Positions 27,368 to 36,172 of a stretch of 54,528 nucleotides of DNA are shown piece after piece. The translations under genes and the position numbers were made by a program. Below the pieces are notes generated by a model, which ran no database searches, was not told where the DNA came from, and saw nothing but the letters and a program-made list of their open reading frames with translations. Every line of letters begins with the position of its first letter. Position 1 is the stretch's first letter. This DNA is from a bacterium (GTDB lineage Bacteria; Patescibacteriota; Patescibacteriia; Patescibacteriales; UBA12465), in the NCBI GenBank assembly GCA_021806615.1, contig JAJZRB010000002.1, positions 1 through 54,528 on the forward strand, read 5' to 3'.

Positions 27368-28039
27368 ATGTATAAGAATCCCTATGCTAAGTTAAAGCCG
27401 CCGCTTAGAAAACCGTATACCGAAGTCTATCTTATCCGTCATTGTAATCCCGATTATTCGCTAGAGAAAAAGATTGGCGATTATGATATGCCTTTGTCTA
27501 TAGCCGGCCGGAAACAAAGGAAATATCTGACCAAGAAGCTCTTGGCGATGGATATAGATAAGATTTACGCGAGCGGTTTGGCTAGAGCCCAGGAAACAGC
27601 CGAGCCTTTCGCCGCGGCCGTCAGGAAGACGATTATCATTGATAAGCGCCTGGATGAAATCGACTGGGAAGATTGGTATAGGATAAAGTATTTTAATATG
27701 TCGGAGAAGACGCGCGAGAAAAGGATGAAGCATCATGTCCGGCTCGATAAAGAGCTGGATAAGATGCAGACTATCGCTCGCCGCGCTCTCGCGGATCTGT
27801 TCCGGCGTAATCGCGGCCAGAAGATCGCGGTCTTCTCCCACGGCAATTTTATCAAATCTCTACTAACCGATATCCTGAATGCTGACGTTATCGGTTTCTT
27901 GTCCATGGAGATATTCCAATCGTCCATCAGCAAATTAGTCATTGATCGCGATGGGTATATCAAAATAAGCTATGTAAACGATTATAGCCATTTGCCATCG
28001 CCGCCGACCGAAGATTTATTCGTTACTTTATTAGATTAG
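27368..28039 (+). CDS. Histidine phosphatase (phosphoglycerate mutase-like)
   Basis: EVYLIRHCNPDY, LSIAGRKQ, YASGLARAQETAEPF, IAVFSHGNFI. Confidence 0.85.
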   Translation: MYKNPYAKLKPPLRKPYTEVYLIRHCNPDYSLEKKIGDYDMPLSIAGRKQRKYLTKKLLAMDIDKIYASGLARAQETAEPFAAAVRKTIIIDKRLDEIDWEDWYRIKYFNMSEKTREKRMKHHVRLDKELDKMQTIARRALADLFRRNRGQKIAVFSHGNFIKSLLTDILNADVIGFLSMEIFQSSISKLVIDRDGYIKISYVNDYSHLPSPPTEDLFVTLLD

Positions 28040-28045
28040 CAGGTT

Positions 28046-29512
28046 ATGCATCTTTTAAAGGGTAAAATTATTATTGTCTTATTAGCCGGCGCCCTGGTTT
28101 TCCAGATAGCGTCCGCTCAAGCCGCCCTTAATCTGAACGGACGCATCCTTTTGCAAGTTCAGGATAAGGGGCAGGCTTGGTACGTAAACCCGCTTAACAG
28201 CCAGCGTTATTATTTGGGCCGGCCTGATGACGCCTTTAATCTCATGCGTTCTCTCGGCCTGGGTATTACGAACGCTGACGCTGATAATTTTTTGAAAAAT
28301 GGCGCTCCGCTACGCTTGTCCGGGCGCATCCTCTTGCAAGTCCAGGATAAAGGCCAAGCGTATTATGTCGATCCTCAAAACTTAAGATTATCTTATCTCG
28401 GCCGGCCGGCTGACGCTTTTAATCTGATGCGCTCCCGCGGGCTAGGTATTACTAACGCCGATCTAGCCTTGATCGCGATTTTCCAAGACAGCCCGGCGTC
28501 CTCAGCCGGCGTCGCTACGGCCCATGATTTTACCTTTAAATACCAAAATAATAGTTATCAAATCAGCCAGGATCTTTCCGCGGCTTGGTATAGCGCCTAT
28601 AAGGATTCGCCTAAAGTCTATACTTATTCTAGCGCGAATGAGCCGGCGAACCTGCGCGAAGCTTTTTATGGGCTGTTCCTGCAATCTAAAGCCGGCGACA
28701 GCTCTTTAGACGATCTGGTGTCTAAGATGAAAGCCATCGCTGGCCGTAATAATTGGACGAGTGATCAGCTGGCGGAATTCACTTTGGCGTTCGTCCAGTC
28801 CATCCCTTACGACCACGCGAAATTAGCAGCTGATAATAACCGCAATACTGACCCTTACTATCCGTATGAAACCCTGTATCTAGACCGTGGCGTCTGTTCT
28901 GACAAGACTTTTTTGGCTGTCGCCTTATTGCGCCGTCTCGGTTTTGGCGCCGCGATATTAGATTTTCCGGACGCTAATCATTCGGCGGCCGGTATAGCTT
29001 GCCCCGTCGCCGATTCCGTAAACGGTTCGGGTTATTGCTATGGCGAAACGACTAACTATTTCCCGCTCGGCGTCGTTCCGCAGTCGATCAGCGCCGGACA
29101 AGCGCAAACAGCAGCTGATGAATTTACCAATCTCTTCAGCGCCGCCAGCTTAGGCAGGATGGAAATTTATCAGAAGACTAGTGGAAAAACATATGATGGC
29201 GTCGCCGCCACCAAGAGCCAGGTCGCCTATCTTAAAGCTTCTAAGGATGACTTGAGCGCCAGGCAGATAGAATTAAACAGCTTGGAGGCTGATCTCCGGA
29301 TCAAGGAAGCCGATTTGAGCGCTATGAAGACGAATATGGATAATTATTATAATAGCGGTCAGACAGATAAGTATAATAATCTGGTGCCTGATTATAATAA
29401 TCTGGTCAATCAATATAATGCGGCTCTCGCTAATTATCAGGCTAAAATCAATGAATATAATCAAAAAGCCGCCAGTTTTAATCAGGCTGTTAAAAATTTC
29501 TATCAAAAATAA
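28046..29512 (+). CDS. Secreted protein: two 47-aa repeats, transglutaminase-like domain, C-terminal coiled coil
   Basis: Signal peptide; duplicated GRILLQVQDKGQA.YV.P...YLGRP.DAFNLMRS.GLGITNAD; RGVCSDKTFLAVALLRRLGFGAAILDFPDANHSAAGI resembles a TGc Cys/His core. Confidence 0.75.
   Translation: MHLLKGKIIIVLLAGALVFQIASAQAALNLNGRILLQVQDKGQAWYVNPLNSQRYYLGRPDDAFNLMRSLGLGITNADADNFLKNGAPLRLSGRILLQVQDKGQAYYVDPQNLRLSYLGRPADAFNLMRSRGLGITNADLALIAIFQDSPASSAGVATAHDFTFKYQNNSYQISQDLSAAWYSAYKDSPKVYTYSSANEPANLREAFYGLFLQSKAGDSSLDDLVSKMKAIAGRNNWTSDQLAEFTLAFVQSIPYDHAKLAADNNRNTDPYYPYETLYLDRGVCSDKTFLAVALLRRLGFGAAILDFPDANHSAAGIACPVADSVNGSGYCYGETTNYFPLGVVPQSISAGQAQTAADEFTNLFSAASLGRMEIYQKTSGKTYDGVAATKSQVAYLKASKDDLSARQIELNSLEADLRIKEADLSAMKTNMDNYYNSGQTDKYNNLVPDYNNLVNQYNAALANYQAKINEYNQKAASFNQAVKNFYQK
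28139..28279 (+). repeat. Intragenic repeat copy 1 (47 aa)
   Basis: GRILLQVQDKGQAWYVNPLNSQRYYLGRPDDAFNLMRSLGLGITNAD. Confidence 0.9.
28322..28462 (+). repeat. Intragenic repeat copy 2 (47 aa)
   Basis: GRILLQVQDKGQAYYVDPQNLRLSYLGRPADAFNLMRSRGLGITNAD. Confidence 0.9.
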
Positions 29513-29557
29513 GCTAATATCAGTATAAATATTTTTATTTTTAGCTTATCTTAGGAC

Positions 29558-29586
29558 TTGACAATCTTGTCTATTCGCGATATCTT
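29558..29586 (+). promoter_or_regulatory. Promoter for rpsB-tsf
   Basis: TTGACA (29558-29563), 17 nt, TATCTT (29581-29586). Confidence 0.7.
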
Positions 29587-29594
29587 TAAGGTCG

Positions 29595-29695
29595 GAGGTT
29601 AGGCCTCTTAAAGCAACCTCTTTTTTGTATCAAAAACTAATTAATTATCATGCTCCGACTTATTTTCTTCTCCGGTTTTCCGGAGCGGCGGAGCA
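29595..29695 (+). promoter_or_regulatory. Structured rpsB leader
   Basis: gaggtt/aacctc + TTTTTT (29595-29626); tgctccg (29651-29657)/cggagca (29689-29695) enclosing ctccgg-tttt-ccggag (29670-29685). Confidence 0.6.
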
Positions 29696-29756
29696 GAAGC
29701 TAAGGGCGCCGTCAGCCTTCCGTCAGGAAGACCGCCGCCGCTTAAAAAGAAAAAAT

Positions 29757-30452
29757 ATGATTAACGTACCCAAAGTGGAAGACATGCTGAAAGCCGGCAT
29801 GCATTTCGGCCATCGGACCAACCGTTGGCACCCGAAGATGAAGCAATTCATCTTCACCTCTAAGAATGGCGTCTATATCATTGATCTGCGCAAGACCCAG
29901 GAAAAATTGCAGGAAGCCCTGGAATTCTTAGCTAAACTGGTGGCTGAAGGAAAGAGCGTCTTATTCATCGGCACCAAGAGCCAGGTTTCCGCGCCTTTGA
30001 AGAAAATGGCCGAAGAAACCGGCCAGCCCTATGTCGTCGGCAAATGGCTCGGCGGATATCTGACTAATTTTGCCATCGTCAAAAAATCCGTCAAGAAATA
30101 TCTCGACTTGATCGAAAAGAGAGAAACCGGCAAATTGGATAAATATACGAAAAAAGAACGTTTAGATTTTGATCGGGAAATTAAAAAATTAGAAGAACGC
30201 GTCGGCGGTTTGAGTACCCTTAACAAGTTGCCGGACGCTTTATTCGTCTGGGATATCAAGGAAGAGGAAACAGCGGTCCGAGAGGCGCAACAGAAGAATA
30301 TCCCGATTATCGCCATTTGCGATACGAACGTCAATCCGGAAGAAGTCAATTATCCGATTCCGGCCAACGACGACTCCACTAAGACCATCAAGCTGATCCT
30401 GGAAGCAGTCAGACACGCTATCCTGGAAGGTAAAAAAAGTTTAAAAAATTAA
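29757..30452 (+). CDS. rpsB: 30S ribosomal protein S2
   Basis: MINVPKVEDMLKAGMHFGHRTNRWHPKMKQFIFTSKNGVYIIDLRKTQ; ORF-track start 29625 is an in-frame leader extension. Confidence 0.96.
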   Translation: MINVPKVEDMLKAGMHFGHRTNRWHPKMKQFIFTSKNGVYIIDLRKTQEKLQEALEFLAKLVAEGKSVLFIGTKSQVSAPLKKMAEETGQPYVVGKWLGGYLTNFAIVKKSVKKYLDLIEKRETGKLDKYTKKERLDFDREIKKLEERVGGLSTLNKLPDALFVWDIKEEETAVREAQQKNIPIIAICDTNVNPEEVNYPIPANDDSTKTIKLILEAVRHAILEGKKSLKN

Positions 30453-30515
30453 ATTAGGTCCGGGAAGAGGCTGCCGCCGATCGGCGTTCGGCCGTCTTCC
30501 AGGGCTGATAACAAT

Positions 30516-31310
30516 ATGGAACTCATCAAACAATTGCGCGAAATGACCGGCGCCGGCATGGTAGATTGCAAGAAAGCGCTGGACGAAGCGGCCAATGATC
30601 TGAATAAGGCCGTAGAAATTTTGCGTAAGAAAGGCATTTCCAAGGCCGCTAAGCGCACGGATCGGGAAACCAATGAAGGCGTAGTCAAAGTGGCGGTAAA
30701 CGAAGCGCGAAACGAAGGCTATATCCTGGAATTAGATTCAGAAACTGATTTTGTCTCCCGCAATGAAAAATTCCAACATTTTGCCGAAGCGGTTTTAAGC
30801 TTAGCCCAGGAAAAGAAGCCGGCTGATTTGGCGGCTCTTTTAGCTTTGCCTTATGACGGAGCTACGGTGGCTGATAGTTTAGCGACTTTATCCGGTACTA
30901 TCGGTGAAAAGATGGAGATCAAACGCTTCGCTATCTTAAGCGGTCAGACCGTAGCGGCCTATTCGCATTTAGGCGGGCGCATCGGCGTCTTAGTCGCTTT
31001 AGACACGGCCGGTAAGGCTGATTTAGCTGGCGATATCGCGATGCAAGTCGCGGCGGCCAATCCGAAATATTTAGTGCCGTCTGAGGTTGACCCGGCGGAA
31101 ATGGCTAAGGAGAAAGAAATCTATAAGGCGCAACTCTTAAAAGAAGGCAAGCCGGAGAATATGGTGGACAAGATCGTGGAAGGGAAAATGGGCAAGTATT
31201 ATTCCGAAGTTTGCTTGGTAGAACAGGAGTATATCAAAGACGACAAGAAGAAAGTCAAAGACATTTTAGGCGGTGCGAATATTTTACGATTCGTCCGCTA
31301 TTCTCTATAA
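30516..31310 (+). CDS. tsf: Elongation factor Ts
   Basis: MELIKQLREMTGAGMVDCKKALDEAANDLNKAVEILRKKGISKAAKRTDRETNEG. Confidence 0.97.
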   Translation: MELIKQLREMTGAGMVDCKKALDEAANDLNKAVEILRKKGISKAAKRTDRETNEGVVKVAVNEARNEGYILELDSETDFVSRNEKFQHFAEAVLSLAQEKKPADLAALLALPYDGATVADSLATLSGTIGEKMEIKRFAILSGQTVAAYSHLGGRIGVLVALDTAGKADLAGDIAMQVAAANPKYLVPSEVDPAEMAKEKEIYKAQLLKEGKPENMVDKIVEGKMGKYYSEVCLVEQEYIKDDKKKVKDILGGANILRFVRYSL

Positions 31311-31316
31311 CTAACA

Positions 31317-32159
31317 ATGCTTATCGCTCAGGTACAATTCGCTCCCTGGGATAAAGTTTATAATTTTTCCGCCGGCGACTTAGAACTCGCCGTCGGTGAT
31401 TATGTTATTGTCAAGACCGAATTAGGGACAGAGTTAGGGAAAGTTAATTCTTTGTTTCCCGTCAGCGCTGAGAGCGGGCTAGTGGCTGGCGCCGATAGCC
31501 GGGAGATAAAGCCAGTCTTGAGGAAAGCTGACTATGACGACGTTTCCAAGCTGCCGGACGCCGCCCGGAAAGAGGAAGTTTTAGAATATTGTCAGGAGAT
31601 GATCCAGAAGCATGACCTTAAGATGAAGCTGGTGGATGTCCATTTCGCTTATGAGGGCAATCGCTATAATTTTGCTTTTATCGCCGATGGTCGCGTTGAC
31701 TTCCGGGAGCTGGTTAAAGATTTAGCCGGCCGCTTCAGCGCCAATATCCGTCTGACGCAGATCGGAACGCGCGATGAGGCTAAAATAGCCGGAGACTGCG
31801 GTCCTTGCGGCCGCGAACTCTGTTGCCGGGGATTTTTGACGGAATTTTCTTCTATTACTTCGGAAATGGCTGAGGCCCAGCAAGTCGTCCACCGCGGCAG
31901 CGAACGGATTTCCGGCATGTGCGGACGCCTGATGTGCTGCTTGTCTTATGAATATGAGGGATATAAGGATATGGCCGGAGCATTGCCTCCTTTGGGCACG
32001 AAAGTGAATGTGGACGGAACGCGGGGCACAGTCGTCGGACATCATATTTTGAAACAGACCGTGGATGTCAAGATTCCCAGCGAAAGAGCCGATGAACGGG
32101 ACGTGATTATAGAAGTGGACATAAATAGGCACAAGAAGAAGCCGAATAATAAACAATAA
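31317..32159 (+). CDS. PSP1/RicT-family (YaaT-like) protein
   Basis: GTRDEAKIAGDCGPCGRELCCRGFL...ISGMCGRLMCCLSYEYEGY. Confidence 0.9.
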   Translation: MLIAQVQFAPWDKVYNFSAGDLELAVGDYVIVKTELGTELGKVNSLFPVSAESGLVAGADSREIKPVLRKADYDDVSKLPDAARKEEVLEYCQEMIQKHDLKMKLVDVHFAYEGNRYNFAFIADGRVDFRELVKDLAGRFSANIRLTQIGTRDEAKIAGDCGPCGRELCCRGFLTEFSSITSEMAEAQQVVHRGSERISGMCGRLMCCLSYEYEGYKDMAGALPPLGTKVNVDGTRGTVVGHHILKQTVDVKIPSERADERDVIIEVDINRHKKKPNNKQ

Positions 32160-32175
32160 AGAATAGCTATTTGAT

Positions 32176-32202
32176 AAAAAACCGCTCTAGCAGCGGTTTT
32201 TT
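32176..32202 (+). terminator. Intrinsic terminator
   Basis: aaaaaaccgct / agcggtttttt, loop ctagc. Confidence 0.9.
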
Positions 32203-32238
32203 ATTGAGCTGATTATCTTTAACCTTTTAGCGGTAATA

Positions 32239-32247
32239 TGTTATAAT
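32239..32247 (+). promoter_or_regulatory. Extended -10 promoter element
   Basis: TGtTATAAT upstream of gap. Confidence 0.6.
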
Positions 32248-32282
32248 AATATAGAGAATAATTTAATAATCCTCTTTTATCT

Positions 32283-33293
32283 ATGAAAAAAATCAATATC
32301 GCGATCAATGGTTTCGGGCGTATCGGGCGCGCCGCTTTAAAAGTTATCTGGATGCGTTTTCCTCATCTTAATGTCGTGGCCGTAAACGATCTGACTGATC
32401 CGGCGACTTTAGCCCACTTATTGAAATATGATTCTTGTTATGGGACCACAGACCAGAAAATCATGGCGACTAAAGACGCCCTGATTATCGGCGATCGCAA
32501 GATCCCAGTCTTAGCCATTAAAGATCCTAGCGAGCTGCCTTGGAAGGCTCTTAAAGTAGATATTGTTATCGAGAGTACCGGCCGGTTTACCAATAAAGAA
32601 GGATTGAGCTTACATTTAAAAGCGGGCGCTAAGAAGGTGGTTTTATCAGCGCCGGCCAAGAAGGGCGGCGTGAAGACTATCGTGCCCGGCGTTAATCTGG
32701 ATAAAGTGACAAAGAAAGACAATCTGCTCAGCTGCGCTTCGTGTACGACTAATTGTTTGGCGCCGGCCACCAAGGTAATCAAAGATAATTTTGGCATTAA
32801 GAAAGCGATCATGACCACCGTCCATTCTTATACCGCCGATCAGAATTTAGTGGATGGGCCTCACAAAGACTTGCGGCGCGCCCGGGCGGCGGCCATAAAT
32901 ATTATTCCGACGACGACCGGAGCGGCCATCGCCACGACGGAAACCATCCCTTCTTTAAAGAATAAATTTGACGGCTTAGCCGTACGCGTCCCGACCCCAG
33001 TCGGCTCTTTATGCGATACGGTTTATCTCCTGAATAAGAAAACGACCGTAGAGTCCGTTAATAAGTCTTTCATCAAAGCGGCCAAAGGGAAAATGCGCGG
33101 CATTATCGAAGCGTCTGATGAAGAATTGGTTTCCTCCGATATTATCGGAAATTCGCACAGCTCTATAATCGACCTCAGAAGCACTAAGCTTATCGGCGGA
33201 GATCTGCTCAAGGTGATTTCTTGGTACGATAATGAATGGGGGTATTCCAACCGCTTGGTGGAATTAGCTAATTATTTAGTGAAGTTTATTTAA
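32283..33293 (+). CDS. gap: Glyceraldehyde-3-phosphate dehydrogenase, type I
   Basis: INIAINGFGRIGRAALK, SCASCTTNCLAPATKVI, WYDNEWGYSNRLVELA. Confidence 0.97.
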   Translation: MKKINIAINGFGRIGRAALKVIWMRFPHLNVVAVNDLTDPATLAHLLKYDSCYGTTDQKIMATKDALIIGDRKIPVLAIKDPSELPWKALKVDIVIESTGRFTNKEGLSLHLKAGAKKVVLSAPAKKGGVKTIVPGVNLDKVTKKDNLLSCASCTTNCLAPATKVIKDNFGIKKAIMTTVHSYTADQNLVDGPHKDLRRARAAAINIIPTTTGAAIATTETIPSLKNKFDGLAVRVPTPVGSLCDTVYLLNKKTTVESVNKSFIKAAKGKMRGIIEASDEELVSSDIIGNSHSSIIDLRSTKLIGGDLLKVISWYDNEWGYSNRLVELANYLVKFI

Positions 33294-33302
33294 ACTAAAA
33301 AT

Positions 33303-34034
33303 ATGAAATTACAAGATAAGGTCGCTATCGTGACCGGCGCCGCCTCCGGCATCGGGCTCGCTATTGCCAACCTGTTCGTAGCCGAAGGCGCCCAGGTCGT
33401 TTATGCCGATATTAATGAAGGCGGCTTGAAGTTAGATTCCGCGCGGGCCATATTCGCTAAATGCGATGTGTCTAGCTCGCTGGAATTAGACGCCCTCATC
33501 AAGACGGCGATAGATAAATTCGGCCATCTGGATATCATGGTCAATAACGCCGGTATCGGTTCTTTGGGCGGTATCTTAGATACGACGGATGAAGTCTGGG
33601 AGAAAACTTTGCGGGTTAATTTATTCGGAGTCTTCTACGGCGCCCGCGCGGCCGCGCGGGCCATGAAAGAGCGCGGCGTTAAAGGGGAGATTATAAGCCT
33701 CAGTTCGATCCTGGGCACGGTCGGTCTGCCGGGAGCCGTCGCCTACTCCGCGACTAAAGGCGGCGTGGTCCAGCTTACGCATGCTGGCGCTTTAGATCTA
33801 GCGCCTTATGGTATCAGGATGAACGCTATCGCCCCGGGCTTCATAGCTACTAATATGACGAAGGATGTATTAGGTAATCCGGACTTCCAAAAGATGGTTA
33901 CTGCTAATACGCCGCTCGGTTACGTCGGCGAACCGAACGATATCGCCCAGGCCGCTTTATATCTGGCAAGCGACGCTTCTAAATATGTGACGGGAACGGT
34001 CCTGTATGTAGACGGCGGCTGGACCGCGCGATAG
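33303..34034 (+). CDS. SDR-family oxidoreductase
   Basis: VAIVTGAASGIGLAIA, VNNAGIGS, YSATKGGV, IRMNAIAPGFI, YVDGGW. Confidence 0.93.
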   Translation: MKLQDKVAIVTGAASGIGLAIANLFVAEGAQVVYADINEGGLKLDSARAIFAKCDVSSSLELDALIKTAIDKFGHLDIMVNNAGIGSLGGILDTTDEVWEKTLRVNLFGVFYGARAAARAMKERGVKGEIISLSSILGTVGLPGAVAYSATKGGVVQLTHAGALDLAPYGIRMNAIAPGFIATNMTKDVLGNPDFQKMVTANTPLGYVGEPNDIAQAALYLASDASKYVTGTVLYVDGGWTAR

Positions 34035-34044
34035 TCCTGAATAT

Positions 34045-34392
34045 ATGGATTTCAAAGAGTTACAAAAATTCATTAAGCTGGAAGATCGGCGCATTAAAAG
34101 ATATTTTAACGGCCTTGAAGATAAAGATAAGAGGATCCTGGCCCGAACCGTAAAATTAAGCGAGGAAGTCGGCGAGCTCGCCGCTGAAGTCTTGGCCCAT
34201 CATAATTGGCAGCGCCAAGAAAAGCTAGACCGGCGCGCGAACGAAGACCTGGGGCATGAAGTCGCCGATGTCATTATAACTACTTTTCTTTTGGCCGATA
34301 CTTTAGAAATTGATATCGAGAAATCATTACGCGAGAAGATGAAAAAAATAAATTTGCGATATCGGGATAAAGGAAAGAAGAATAAACCTTAG
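34045..34392 (+). CDS. MazG-like nucleotide pyrophosphohydrolase
   Basis: KLSEEVGELAAEVLA...NEDLGHEVADVIITTFLLADTL (EExxE...ExxD). Confidence 0.75.
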   Translation: MDFKELQKFIKLEDRRIKRYFNGLEDKDKRILARTVKLSEEVGELAAEVLAHHNWQRQEKLDRRANEDLGHEVADVIITTFLLADTLEIDIEKSLREKMKKINLRYRDKGKKNKP

Positions 34393-34397
34393 TTTTA

Positions 34398-35423
34398 ATG
34401 ACTACCGCCTCTAACATCCTGCTGAAAATTTCTGAAGCCGGCCTGGTCGGCCGAGGCGGAGCCGGCTATCCGACCGCTGCCAAGTGGTCGGCCGTTAAGA
34501 CAGCCTTAAAAGGGAAGAAGCAGGGGTATATTATCTTAAATGGCGCCGAAGGCGAGCCAGGAGTGAAAAAAGACGGCTATATCGTCAAGCATTATCCCGA
34601 CGCCGTTATCGACGGATTGTATTTAGCTGAGCGATTTTTGGGGCCGGAAAAAATAAAAAAAATTTATATCTTTCTTAATCGGGAATATTTTGAAAGTTAC
34701 GGTCCGGGCTTGAAGCGAGTCTTGGCCCAGAAAAAATATCATCTCTTTTCAGAAAAGACGGAATTCTTTATCAAGCCGGAACGGCTGGCCTATATCAGCG
34801 GAGAAGAAAGCGCCCTTTTGAACCTGATCGAGGGCAAGAAGGTCGAGCCGCGCCTTCGTCCGCCATATCCGACTGCACACGGCCTGCACGGCCGGCCGAC
34901 GCTTATTAACAATACAGAAACTTTTTATAACGTCAGCTTAGCGGTCGCCGGACGATATGAGGAAAGAAGATTCTACACTATCGGCGGAGCTATCAAGCAT
35001 CCCGGCGTCTATGCCTTGCCAGAAACTTTAAGCATCGAGGAAGTCTTGAGACGCACGGATAATTGGCCGTCGCGCCCCTTCTTCGTCTCGGTCGGCGGCG
35101 AGGCGAGCGGCGAAATCCTTAATTCCGGCCAGCTGTCTAGCCCGGTTGAGGGGGCAGGGCTGGTCATGGTCTATGATAAAGAACGAACTAGCAGGCATAA
35201 ATTAGTTAAATATTGGCTAAAATTCTATCATGAGCAAAGCTGTGGCCAATGTTCTATCTGCCGTGAAGGGACTTATCGTCTGGAAGAAATCGCCGCCCGG
35301 AAACCTTTTGATCATAAATTATTTTGGGAAATTGTCGATGGCCTGGAAGAAAGCAGCTTCTGCGCCCTCGGCGCCTCAATCCCCATGGTTCTTAAAAGCT
35401 ATCTTAATAATATAAAAAATTAA
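34398..35423 (+). CDS. NuoF/HydB-like flavoprotein subunit
   Basis: GLVGRGGAGYPTAAKW, YIILNGAEGEPGVKKD, ISGEESALLNLIEGKKVEPRLRPPYPTAHGLHGRPTLINNTET, SCGQCSICREGT...SSFCALG ([4Fe-4S] ligands). Confidence 0.9.
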   Translation: MTTASNILLKISEAGLVGRGGAGYPTAAKWSAVKTALKGKKQGYIILNGAEGEPGVKKDGYIVKHYPDAVIDGLYLAERFLGPEKIKKIYIFLNREYFESYGPGLKRVLAQKKYHLFSEKTEFFIKPERLAYISGEESALLNLIEGKKVEPRLRPPYPTAHGLHGRPTLINNTETFYNVSLAVAGRYEERRFYTIGGAIKHPGVYALPETLSIEEVLRRTDNWPSRPFFVSVGGEASGEILNSGQLSSPVEGAGLVMVYDKERTSRHKLVKYWLKFYHEQSCGQCSICREGTYRLEEIAARKPFDHKLFWEIVDGLEESSFCALGASIPMVLKSYLNNIKN

Positions 35424-35434
35424 AAAACAAATTT

Positions 35435-36172
35435 ATGACTGAAGACAAAAAGCCGGAGTTGACGCCCGTCTTCGTTAATCTGGAGTCGGCGCTGAAACTT
35501 TGGTGGAAAAATTTAAAAAAGTTCATTTTCGTCTATCTCTGGGGTCTATTCTTCGCCCTCATCTCTTTGGCGATAGTCGCGGTTTTCGTCGGGCTGGATT
35601 ATTGGCTGGGGCGCGGCAATAATACCCCGCTCCATATTTTAACGATCGCGGTCGCTATCGTCGGCTTTCTGTTCGCTCTTTATTTTTCTATCCGATCTTA
35701 TATGGGTATGTTCCTGCTGGTCAAGAAGAATTATGAGGGGGAGGAATTCGCTATTTTCCAAGAAACCGGCCAATATTTTTGGCCTTATTTGGGCCTGGCT
35801 CTTTTAACAGCTATTTTCGTGCTATTGTGGTGCTTGCTGCTTATCATCCCCGGCATTATTTACGGCGTTTTTTACAGCTTAGCCGTTTATGTCTTCTTTT
35901 TCGAAGATAAGCGCGGGCTCGCGGCTATCCGCCGCAGCGTCCGGCTGATTGAGGGCTATTGGTGGCCGATGTTCGGCCGTTATGTGGTCATCGGTCTATT
36001 ATCCTGGCTGGTAATGATCGTCGTGTCCGCGCCCCTCGCCGGATCTGATATTCATAGCGCTTTTTATCAGATCTGGAATATGGTCGTCCAGATCGTTAGC
36101 TTCCTGATCGGTCCGATCGTCCTCATCTATACTTATAATATTTATCAGGATTTAGTTAAGATAAAAAAATAA
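35435..36172 (+). CDS. Hypothetical polytopic membrane protein
   Basis: Several TM segments; ORF overlaps the hydrogenase start by 1 nt. Confidence 0.65.
   Translation: MTEDKKPELTPVFVNLESALKLWWKNLKKFIFVYLWGLFFALISLAIVAVFVGLDYWLGRGNNTPLHILTIAVAIVGFLFALYFSIRSYMGMFLLVKKNYEGEEFAIFQETGQYFWPYLGLALLTAIFVLLWCLLLIIPGIIYGVFYSLAVYVFFFEDKRGLAAIRRSVRLIEGYWWPMFGRYVVIGLLSWLVMIVVSAPLAGSDIHSAFYQIWNMVVQIVSFLIGPIVLIYTYNIYQDLVKIKK

Noticed and set aside
29625-29756. In-frame 44-aa N-terminal extension of S2 in the ORF track
   Set aside because: Overlaps the structured leader; the S2 family starts at MINVPKVEDMLKAGMHFGH (29757), which has the local TATG context.
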